DNA from: a bacterium
Lineage (GTDB): Bacteria; UBP18; UBA7526
NCBI GenBank assembly: GCA_030616365.1
Contig: JAUWXM010000010.1
Coordinates: forward strand, 1 to 20,998
DNA: 20,998 nucleotides
Direction of reading: 5' to 3'
Part shown: one piece after another, positions 13,435-19,492 of the stretch
How positions within the stretch are numbered: position 1 is the stretch's first letter
Layout: every line of letters begins with the position of its first letter
Program-made: the position numbers and the translations under genes
The notes under the pieces: generated by a model
What the model saw: the letters and a program-made list of their open reading frames with translations, nothing else
Database searches by the model: none
What the model was told of the DNA's origin: nothing

Positions 13435-14687
13435 AATACCATATTAAGAAGATTAAATTAGCAGAGAAAGGAAGGAAGCGTATTGAATGGGCGGCAGGGG
13501 AGATGCCTGTTTTACGACTCATTAAAGAGGAGTTCAAAAAAAAGAAGCCTCTCAAGGGCTTAAATATCGCTGCCTGCCTCCACGTGACGAGTGAGACCGC
13601 TATCCTGATGCAGACCCTGAAGGCCGGAGGAGCAACCCCTTATCTCTGTGCCTCCAATCCCCTCTCTACCCAGGATGATGTGGCCGCTTCCTTAGCAAAA
13701 CACGAGGGGATCAGCGTCTTTGCCATTCACGGAGAGGATAATAGAACCTATTATCAGCATATCAATAACGCTCTGGATGCCCGGCCCAGGATGACTATGG
13801 ACGATGGGGCAGACCTGGTCACCACCTTGCATACTAAGAGAAAGGATCTGACAGGGAATATTATTGGAGGAACGGAAGAGACGACTACCGGAGTAATTAG
13901 ATTGAAGAGCATGGCAGACAGAGGAATATTGGAATATCCCATTATTGCCGTAAACGATGCCCGAACGAAGCGCTTCTTCGATAATAGGTATGGGACGGGA
14001 CAGTCAACCATAGATGGTATCTTACGGGCAACCAATAGACTACTGGCGGGGAGTAACTTCGTGGTCTGTGGCTATGGCTGGTGCGGAAGAGGAATCGCCA
14101 TGAGAGCCAGAGGCATGGGGGCCAAGGTAATCATTACTGAGGTAGACCCCTTAAAGGCCTTGGAGGCAAGTATGGATGGCTACCCAGCGATGCCCCTGAT
14201 TGAAGCTGCAAGGATAGGAGATATCTTTGTTACCGCAAGCGGAGACATAAATTTAATTGATAAAAAGCATTTCCGGCTAATGAAGGATGGTGCAATCGTT
14301 GCTAATGCCGGCCACTTCAATGTTGAGATAAATCTCCCGGCTTTAAAGAAGATGGCTAAGAAAAGGAGAAGAATAAGAGATGTGGTTGATCAATATACCC
14401 TTTCTGGAGGAAAAAGGATCAACCTTTTAGGGGAAGGGAGACTGGTGAACTTAGCTTGCGCTGAAGGGCATCCTCCAACAGTAATGGATATGTCCTTTGC
14501 CAATCAGGCTTTATCTGTCGCCTATCTGGCAAAAAAGAAAAGGAGATTGGAGAAGAGGGTATACCCCGTTCCTTCCCAGATAGACGAAAGAATTGCCCGA
14601 TTGAAGCTCAAATCCTTAGGGATAAAGGTAGATAGATTAACCAAAGCACAAGAGAAATATCTTAAGTCCTGGGAGTTAGGAACCTAA
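13431..14687 (+). CDS. ahcY: Adenosylhomocysteinase (S-adenosylhomocysteine hydrolase)
   Basis: Splits S-adenosylhomocysteine, the by-product of SAM-dependent methylation, into homocysteine and adenosine, using bound NAD. It is 418 aa, the short form without the roughly 40-residue insertion of many bacterial enzymes. Motifs: LHVTSETAIL (50-59), SNPLSTQDDVAA (75-86), DDGADL (124-129), EETTTGV (149-155), NDARTKRFFDNRYGTGQS (175-192) with Lys180 and Asp184, and the NAD loop GYGWCGRG (214-221). Later NAGHFNVEI and EGRLVNLACAEGHP are also conserved. The Shine-Dalgarno GGGGAGG (13417-13423) lies 7 nt before ATG 13431. Overlap with the kinase gene supports co-translation of the SAM-cycle cassette. 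Confidence 0.96.
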   Translation: MKYHIKKIKLAEKGRKRIEWAAGEMPVLRLIKEEFKKKKPLKGLNIAACLHVTSETAILMQTLKAGGATPYLCASNPLSTQDDVAASLAKHEGISVFAIHGEDNRTYYQHINNALDARPRMTMDDGADLVTTLHTKRKDLTGNIIGGTEETTTGVIRLKSMADRGILEYPIIAVNDARTKRFFDNRYGTGQSTIDGILRATNRLLAGSNFVVCGYGWCGRGIAMRARGMGAKVIITEVDPLKALEASMDGYPAMPLIEAARIGDIFVTASGDINLIDKKHFRLMKDGAIVANAGHFNVEINLPALKKMAKKRRRIRDVVDQYTLSGGKRINLLGEGRLVNLACAEGHPPTVMDMSFANQALSVAYLAKKKRRLEKRVYPVPSQIDERIARLKLKSLGIKVDRLTKAQEKYLKSWELGT

Positions 14688-14692
14688 ACGCA

Positions 14693-14720
14693 AATCGCAG
14701 ATCGCTAGTCGCAGGTCGCA
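14693..14720 (+). repeat. Four-copy 7-bp tandem repeat
   Basis: Four consecutive 7-mers of the form nnTCGCn, with TCG at 14695, 14702, 14709 and 14716, begin 5 nt after the ahcY stop. The units are degenerate outside TCGC. Together with the following hairpin and AGCGAAGCGAGCG-like sequence (to about 14806) they fill the gap before the SpoVG/OB lipoprotein; I see no gene there. Confidence 0.7.
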
Positions 14721-14753
14721 TATTGCTTTAAAAACGACGAGCAATAAAGCGAA

Positions 14754-14777
14754 GCCCCGCACCGTCTGGTGCAGGGC
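14754..14777. repeat. GC-rich hairpin downstream of ahcY
   Basis: GCCCCGCACC (14754-14763) and GGTGCAGGGC (14768-14777) pair over 10 positions with one mismatch around a GTCT loop. There is no T-run after it, so a rho-independent terminator is unlikely. It is set within a GCGAAGCGAGCG-type repeat tract similar in wording to the 20385-20409 and 20213-20232 modules. Confidence 0.6.
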
Positions 14778-14820
14778 GAAGCGAGCGACAAGCGATAAGC
14801 GAGTGTAAGGAGGGTAGAGA

Positions 14821-14976
14821 TGAACCCCGTTAGAGATACTGAAAGATATTGATGGGTATAAATAAAAAAATGAGAAGGATAAAGGAAGTTCCAATGAAGG
14901 TAATAAATAGTTACGGTCGCCTTAGGCGACCTATCCCATACGACAAGCCTACGGGACAGGTCTCTAACGGGGTGAA
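14821..14976. mobile_element. Palindromic mini-element inserted in the start codon of the SpoVG/OB lipoprotein gene (TGAA duplication)
   Basis: A 148-bp element (14825-14972) has perfect 12-bp terminal inverted repeats, CCCCGTTAGAGA (14825-14836) and TCTCTAACGGGG (14961-14972). Direct TGAA copies flank it (14821-14824 and 14973-14976). Upstream of the left end a strong AAGGAGGG (14807-14814) and ATG 14820 now lead only to a 10-codon dead-end peptide. Removing the element and one TGAA restores AAGGAGGG-N5-ATGAAGAGAATC, a canonical start for the lipoprotein. The last G of the right arm plus TG forms GTG 14972. The interior carries a GGTCGCC-TTA-GGCGACC hairpin (14915-14931). Confidence 0.7.
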
Positions 14977-16144
14977 GAGAATCATTATCTTAATGGGAAT
15001 TTTAGCTCTGGGTCTCGTTCTTCTGGCAGGATGTCGCCAGAGGCCAGAGGAAGGGGAACTGGAGAGGAAGGAGTTGATCCCTCTTGAGGAGATGGCTTCC
15101 CCGGAGGAAATGGCAGAGGCTGCTCCCACTGCAATTCCTGCCGCAGGCATTACCTCCATCAATAGCATCACTCAGGCCTCCATTGGCCAGAGGGTAACCC
15201 TTAAAGCAACCATAACCTCGGTCTGGGTCTTTAGGGAGGCGAAGGGAAGAAGCTTAAAGATAAGTGATGGAACGGGAAGCATAGATGTCGTAATCTGGAA
15301 AGATCTCTACAACCAGATATCTCGGAGAAATGCCCTTGTTAAAGGGACAAAGGTTCAGGTCTCGGGAGAGATTGGGAGTTACCGGGAGAGCCTCCAGATA
15401 AAACCAAAGAGTCCAGGGGATATTCGGATCTTAGGAGCTGCTCCAGCTGCCCTTCTAGCCGTTGCTCCGTCAACTCCAGTAACCCAGACGCCGCCAGAGG
15501 AGAAGGTTGTTGCCCCTCTTCCCCAGGTGACAGCAAAGCCGGAGCTTAAGAAGGTGGATACTGATGGAGATGGGATTCCCGATACCTATGTTCTTACTCA
15601 GGAGAAGAGACCCACTGCCCGCCCTGAGGCGGTCTCTGCGGATACCATTCAGGTAACCGATATCACCAGATCCGGGCAAAACGAGTTTGCTTTAGTAATC
15701 AATGGTTCTCTGGTAATAAAGGGCTTCAAGAAAATGAGCGGCCAGAGAGGTGAGTGGGTAGCCATGCCCGGTTACGAAAAAAAAGATGGGGCACATAAAG
15801 ATTTAATCTATCCTATTACCCAAGAGGCCAGAAAAGTCATTAATGAGGCTATCCTGCACAATAAGATTAATCCCCAGGCAGTAGGCCCTATCGAAATAAC
15901 AGAAGCAACCAAGCCAAGCAGTTATGCCGGAACCAAAGCCTATGGCTCTCTGATAATCAACAAATCACTCGCTTTAGAGATAAAAGTTCGAGAAGGCCAG
16001 TATGGAGATTGGATAGCCATGCCCAGCAAGAAGGGGGAAGATGGTCGATACTACGATCTTACTTATCCCATTACCCCACCAGCAACAGAGGCTATAAAAA
16101 AAGCGAAGGACATGGTCTTAAATAAATACAAAACCATAAAGTAA
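14972..16144 (+). CDS. Lipoprotein with an OB-fold and two SpoVG-like domains
   Basis: Predicted exported lipoprotein of 390 aa from GTG 14972; function unknown. Residues 1-20 are a lipoprotein signal ending in the lipobox L18-A19-G20-C21. About 60-153 resembles an OB-fold of the tRNA_anti type (IGQRVTLKATITSVWVF, LKISDGTGSIDVVIW, KVQVSGEIGSY). DTDGDGIPD at 196-204 is a calcium-loop motif typical of secreted proteins. About 225-295 and 306-386 are two SpoVG-like domains: GEWVAMPGYEKKDGAHKDLIYPI and GDWIAMPSKKGEDGRYYDLTYPI match the SpoVG core xxxVAMPSxxxxDGxxxDIxxPI. SpoVG is normally a small cytoplasmic nucleic-acid binder, so this architecture is unusual. Start is uncertain: the ancestral ATG was displaced by a palindromic element, GTG 14972 has only a weak Shine-Dalgarno, and in-frame ATG 14894 inside the element has AAGGAAG 5 nt upstream and would add 26 residues. 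Confidence 0.85.
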   Translation: MKRIIILMGILALGLVLLAGCRQRPEEGELERKELIPLEEMASPEEMAEAAPTAIPAAGITSINSITQASIGQRVTLKATITSVWVFREAKGRSLKISDGTGSIDVVIWKDLYNQISRRNALVKGTKVQVSGEIGSYRESLQIKPKSPGDIRILGAAPAALLAVAPSTPVTQTPPEEKVVAPLPQVTAKPELKKVDTDGDGIPDTYVLTQEKRPTARPEAVSADTIQVTDITRSGQNEFALVINGSLVIKGFKKMSGQRGEWVAMPGYEKKDGAHKDLIYPITQEARKVINEAILHNKINPQAVGPIEITEATKPSSYAGTKAYGSLIINKSLALEIKVREGQYGDWIAMPSKKGEDGRYYDLTYPITPPATEAIKKAKDMVLNKYKTIK

Positions 16145-16212
16145 CAATTGGTTTATAGTTTTAGTTAGGCTCTTCTCCAAAAAATGAAACAAATCCAAAG
16201 GGGGATGAAAAG

Positions 16213-16896
16213 ATGAAGAAATCAGTAAAGATAATCGGTCTAACGCTATTAGTAGTTGTTATAGGTATTTTTCTGTATAGACTGGGCTCACCAGAAAGGG
16301 TATTTAAAGCAACTATGAATGAGTTTAATAGTGAGCTTAGTGGGGAATCTCGTGCAAAAGATGTTGGTTACTCTATCTCAAGACTTCATTATGTTGCAGA
16401 TAATCATCCAGAAAGTATTTGGGCAGATGATGCCCAGAGAATATTAGCTGATTTATACATTGGAATTTCTAAGCCTGAAAAAGCTATGAATGAATATCAA
16501 AAAATTATAGAGAAGTTTCCCGATTCAAAAATAGAGGAATGGACACTAAAAAATTGTACTTTTGCCACATTTCTAAAATGGATTAATAAAATACCAGCTG
16601 CTGATGAAGCCCGAGTTCAAATAGCGTTTATCTACCATACTAATCTCAAGGACTATAGGAAAGCAATTGAGGAATCTCAAAAGGCAATAGATGTCTTTCC
16701 TGATGTTACACCCTCAGATAAAGGAGCATTTAGCAATGTAGTAGTATGTTATAATATCATTGCTAAATCCTACCAAAAATTAGGAGATGTAAAGAAGGCG
16801 GAAGAGTCGTACCAAACAATAATTGATAGATTCCCTGGCACCAAGGCAGCCCAGAGAGCCCAGGATAAAATTAAAGAACTAAAATCTCAATTGTAA
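16213..16896 (+). CDS. Membrane-anchored TPR protein
   Basis: A 227-aa protein of unknown specific role. Residues 4-25 form one hydrophobic helix after a KK start (MKKSVKIIGLTLLVVVIGIFLYRL) with no lipobox cysteine, so it is probably N-terminally anchored and faces the periplasm. The rest is alpha-helical with at least three TPR-like units: about 65-98 (AQRILADLYIGISKPEKAMNEYQKIIEKFPDS), about 130-160 (AFIYHTNLKDYRKAIEESQKAIDVFPD) and about 180-222 (YNIIAKSYQKLGDVKKAEESYQTIIDRFPG). Such proteins scaffold envelope complexes. ATG 16213 has GGGGG 8 nt upstream; an earlier ATG at 16205 stops at once. The gene is visibly more A+T-rich than its neighbours. It follows the SpoVG/OB lipoprotein by 68 nt and ends at a terminator. 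Confidence 0.8.
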   Translation: MKKSVKIIGLTLLVVVIGIFLYRLGSPERVFKATMNEFNSELSGESRAKDVGYSISRLHYVADNHPESIWADDAQRILADLYIGISKPEKAMNEYQKIIEKFPDSKIEEWTLKNCTFATFLKWINKIPAADEARVQIAFIYHTNLKDYRKAIEESQKAIDVFPDVTPSDKGAFSNVVVCYNIIAKSYQKLGDVKKAEESYQTIIDRFPGTKAAQRAQDKIKELKSQL

Positions 16897-16915
16897 AATT
16901 AAACTAAGCAGTGTT

Positions 16916-16943
16916 AAAGCAGGACTCAATGTCCTGCTTTTTT
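16916..16943 (+). terminator. Rho-independent terminator after the TPR gene
   Basis: AAAGCAGGAC (16916-16925) pairs perfectly with GTCCTGCTTT (16931-16940) around a TCAAT loop, and T residues continue to 16943. It lies 20 nt after the TPR stop and closes the long + strand gene run. Confidence 0.92.
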
Positions 16944-16944
16944 C

Positions 16945-16981
16945 TTTGCCCCGTTAAATGTTTACTATCTAATGGGGTTTG
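16945..16981. mobile_element. 29-bp mini palindrome with TTTG duplication
   Basis: CCCCGTTA (16949-16956) and TAATGGGG (16970-16977) are inverted with one G-T position, around a 13-nt loop. Direct TTTG flanks both sides (16945-16948 and 16978-16981). The end sequence CCCCGTTA equals that of the 14825 element. A different 4-bp duplication here argues that the 4 bp belong to the target, not to the element. Alternatively it is a second weak terminator hairpin. Confidence 0.5.
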
Positions 16982-17085
16982 CTTTTTAGAAGAGATTATG
17001 CTAAACTATTGAATGGCTCTTTGATAAATTGCTAAAAGGTTTTTTCTTTCGAGATAACTATTTTTATTTCTCTTCCTCTTCTTTT

Positions 17086-17103
17086 CAAATTCTTAAGAAT
17101 TTG
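17086..17103. repeat. Perfect 18-bp palindrome in the convergent intergenic region
   Basis: CAAATTCTTAAGAATTTG is a perfect 18-bp palindrome, extendable by TTTT/GAAA on the two sides with one wobble pair. It lies in the 340-nt gap (16897-17236) between the convergent TPR gene and lptG. Apart from this palindrome, the terminator, the mini palindrome and the 17168-17235 repeat, that gap is A+T-rich with nothing recognisable. Confidence 0.6.
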
Positions 17104-17167
17104 GAAATTACTAAACAAAGCAAGGAATTTATTTAACCTTTACCTTGCAGCATCGGAACTTCAATGA

Positions 17168-17235
17168 AACCACAGATTAAACGGATTTTTGTTAAAAAGG
17201 AATTAATCCGGGGAAATCTGTGAAATCCGTGGTTA
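17168..17235. repeat. Imperfect palindromic element, AACCACAGATT type
   Basis: AACCACAGATTAAACGGATT on the left is mirrored by AATCC...AATCTGTGAAATCCGTGGTT on the right, with mismatches. It ends 1-2 nt past the lptG stop codon. It shares the AACCAC...GTGGTT ends and general design of the 6575-6677 element. Confidence 0.75.
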
Positions 17236-17236
17236 C

Positions 17237-18310
17237 TTATCTTGCCCGGCGCAGGAGATATAATCCCAGGCCAATGAAGAGAAGATTAGCCACCCAGGCG
17301 GCAAAGAAAGGGGTTAATATTCCCACCCTTCCCAGGGAGCGACCGACAGACATCCCTCCCCAATAGAGGAAGCCGATGAGGATGGCGATCCCGAAGCTCA
17401 AGAGCCTTCCACTCCTTGGGGAAAAGATGGCCAGGGGAGCACCCACTAAGAGGATGATGACACAGGCGAAGGGCGAGGCGATCTTTAAGTGGAGGTCGAC
17501 TAAGTACCTCCGGACATCGTATCCCCCTCTTCTGGACTGAGCAATATACCTTGCTAACTGGATGAAGTTCAACTCCTCCGGCTTCTGTATCTCCCGACTG
17601 AAGTCACTCGGTCTTACCTCCAGGGGGAGGTATTTCTCTTTAAAACCCTCCTCCTTCAAGATATTCTCTCCCGCTACATCGAACTCCCTCTCTATCCCCG
17701 CAATAAAATTCCATCCTCCATTACTATATAATCCCTTCTGGGCATCTATTCTCCTTGCCAAAGTGCCATCCGGTCGGCGAGCCAGAATCTGAATCTGGTG
17801 CATCTGGCTCTTTTCTCCATCAAAGGTCTTCATATAGATGAGATATTGATGGTCCGGGCTATAGAAGGCAACGTTATCCCTTCGCTCATACTCCGGCCGC
17901 TCATCCATCCTCTGCTGTTCAAACCTCTTTACCTTCATGTTGAGGGGAGGGATGATGGATTCATTCAGGATAAGGGTAAGGAAGCTGATAATTAGTGCTA
18001 AACCCAACATGGGGACCAGAATACGTCGAAAAGATATTCCGCCGGCCTTCATGGCGATGAGTTCATAGTTCTTGGAAAGGTTCCCTAAAGACCACAGCCC
18101 AGCGAGGAGCACCGCTACTGGCGCGAACTGAACTAAAAAGAAGGGGGTGCGATAGAGAAGATAGTGCATCATTACCCCCCATCCCAGACGCTGGATGTGG
18201 TCCAATTCCTCAAAGGCTTGGGAGATGAATATCAGAGCAGTAAAGATCAAGAGACAGAAGATGAAGGGCCTTAGGAGTTCTCTTATCAAGTAACGATCTA
18301 AAATACGCAT
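17237..18310 (-). CDS. lptG: LPS export ABC transporter permease LptG
   Basis: Inner-membrane half of the LptB2FG transporter that extracts LPS and hands it to LptC. It is 357 aa. Three N-terminal membrane helices (about 15-35, 50-75, 97-118) are followed by a periplasmic jelly-roll (about 130-265) and three C-terminal helices (about 275-350), the LptF/LptG (YjgP/YjgQ) design. RILDRYLIRELLRPF at the start and ELIAMKAGGISFRRIL are family signatures. The start lies 1 nt after the lptF stop, with AGAAGG just upstream in the end of lptF. It is called LptG because it is second in the pair and has the LptG-like GVMMHYLLYRTPFFLVQFAP region; F and G are hard to separate by eye. Confidence 0.9.
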   Translation of the reverse strand: MRILDRYLIRELLRPFIFCLLIFTALIFISQAFEELDHIQRLGWGVMMHYLLYRTPFFLVQFAPVAVLLAGLWSLGNLSKNYELIAMKAGGISFRRILVPMLGLALIISFLTLILNESIIPPLNMKVKRFEQQRMDERPEYERRDNVAFYSPDHQYLIYMKTFDGEKSQMHQIQILARRPDGTLARRIDAQKGLYSNGGWNFIAGIEREFDVAGENILKEEGFKEKYLPLEVRPSDFSREIQKPEELNFIQLARYIAQSRRGGYDVRRYLVDLHLKIASPFACVIILLVGAPLAIFSPRSGRLLSFGIAILIGFLYWGGMSVGRSLGRVGILTPFFAAWVANLLFIGLGLYLLRRAR

Positions 18311-18311
18311 G

Positions 18312-19412
18312 CTACCTTCTTACCATTCTTACAAGCAAAAATATTCCTACCACCCCTAAGAAGAGATTGGGAAGCCAGATGGCTAACCAGGGAGTAAGAT
18401 ACCCGCTTCTACCCAGATGTTCTCCAATCAACATGATGAAATAGTAGACAAAGGTCAGACAGAAGCTGATAACAAGGCCGATGGACTTGGCGCTGCGATG
18501 GGTCTTTATCCCTAAGGGGGCTCCGATCAGGATGAAGGCCAGGGGAGCGAAGGCGAAAGAGAACCTTTTGTGGAGTTTGACCAGCTGCCATCTGGGAACC
18601 TGTCCTCGACTGCGGGCCTTTTTAATATGTCCCCAGAGCTCTTTTGTGGTCATCTCTTCTAAGCGCTTCGCTGTCTCTTCGCGCTTAAGGGAACCGTGGA
18701 TGTCCAGATTGGTGAAGTGGGTAGCGAAGGATAGGATGTGGTAGCGCTCGGGGTGTTTGGCATCTGTAGTATGCATTGTTCCATTGAAGAGTTTGATCCC
18801 TACCTCTAACTTTTGGGGATCTGAGATAAGCTTTCCCCTCTGGGCGAAGATGGTCCTGGGGGAGTCTTCGTCGCTCAATTGATATAAAGTGACCTTAAAC
18901 ATCTCTCCCGTTCTTTCATCCATCTCCTCGGTATGCAGGATGAGGCCATCGAAGTCCGAGATCCAGACCCTGGGCTGAAGGATAACACTGGCCTGTTTAT
19001 CTACAATATCAAAATAAAGACTCCGGAAAGCATACTTACTTTTAGGAGAAATAAGATTATTAAATACTGCCAGAGAGATGCTCAAGACAAGACCGATGAC
19101 CAGCACCGGCCGCACCAGAACCCAGAGGTTGGTGCCTGAGGCCTGGATGGCGGTGATCTCATTATCCTGGGATAGCCTGCCAAAGGCCATGAGGGTGGCC
19201 AGGAGCATGGCCATAGGGATGGTGAACATAAGGAAGTAGGGAAGGACATAGAGAAAGAGCCGCCCCACAATTCCTATACCTACTCCCTTGTAAATGACCA
19301 GATCAGTGAGTTCTATAATCTGCTGCATGAGCATGACGAAGGTGAAGACCCCCAAGCCCAAGAAGAAAGGCCCCACCAATTCCTTACAGATATAGCGCCT
19401 TAAGATTCTCAT
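18312..19412 (-). CDS. lptF: LPS export ABC transporter permease LptF
   Basis: Partner permease of LptG in the LPS exporter. It is 366 aa with the same layout: MRILRRYICKELVGPFFLGLGVFTFVMLM as first helix, further helices at about 55-80 and 98-120, a periplasmic beta domain (about 130-275), and three C-terminal helices ending in LGVVGIFLLVRMVRR. DNEITAIQASGTNLWVLVRPVL is the conserved cytoplasmic coupling-helix region that meets LptB. ATG at 19412 (- strand) has AGGAAAG a few bases upstream and a strong promoter at 19435-19463. It is not linked to lptB (about 12 kb away, opposite strand), so expression of the two halves must be matched in trans. Confidence 0.92.
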   Translation of the reverse strand: MRILRRYICKELVGPFFLGLGVFTFVMLMQQIIELTDLVIYKGVGIGIVGRLFLYVLPYFLMFTIPMAMLLATLMAFGRLSQDNEITAIQASGTNLWVLVRPVLVIGLVLSISLAVFNNLISPKSKYAFRSLYFDIVDKQASVILQPRVWISDFDGLILHTEEMDERTGEMFKVTLYQLSDEDSPRTIFAQRGKLISDPQKLEVGIKLFNGTMHTTDAKHPERYHILSFATHFTNLDIHGSLKREETAKRLEEMTTKELWGHIKKARSRGQVPRWQLVKLHKRFSFAFAPLAFILIGAPLGIKTHRSAKSIGLVISFCLTFVYYFIMLIGEHLGRSGYLTPWLAIWLPNLFLGVVGIFLLVRMVRR

Positions 19413-19434
19413 TTCTACTTTCCTACTTGAGTAT

Positions 19435-19463
19435 AGTATACCTCAACTATATTAATTTTGCAA
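19435..19463 (-). promoter_or_regulatory. Sigma-70-type promoter for lptF-lptG
   Basis: On the - strand TTGCAA (19463-19458), 17 nt spacer, TATACT (19440-19435). The predicted start site near 19428 leaves a leader of about 16 nt carrying AGGAAAG. The same TTGCAA is used on the other strand by comF. Confidence 0.7.
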
Positions 19464-19486
19464 ATTCTATTTCTTTGGGGTAAAAT
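19458..19486 (+). promoter_or_regulatory. Sigma-70-type promoter for comF
   Basis: TTGCAA (19458-19463), 17 nt spacer, TAAAAT (19481-19486). The expected start site, about 7 nt downstream, falls on the A of the comF ATG (19493), which would give a leaderless mRNA. No Shine-Dalgarno lies at usual spacing; GGGG at 19477-19480 is 12 nt away. Confidence 0.65.
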
Positions 19487-19492
19487 ATTAGT

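Noticed and set aside
14676..14894. 72-codon - strand frame across the ahcY-lipoprotein gap
   Set aside because: It is made of the TCGC tandem repeat and the palindromic element read backwards; there is no Shine-Dalgarno and no motif.
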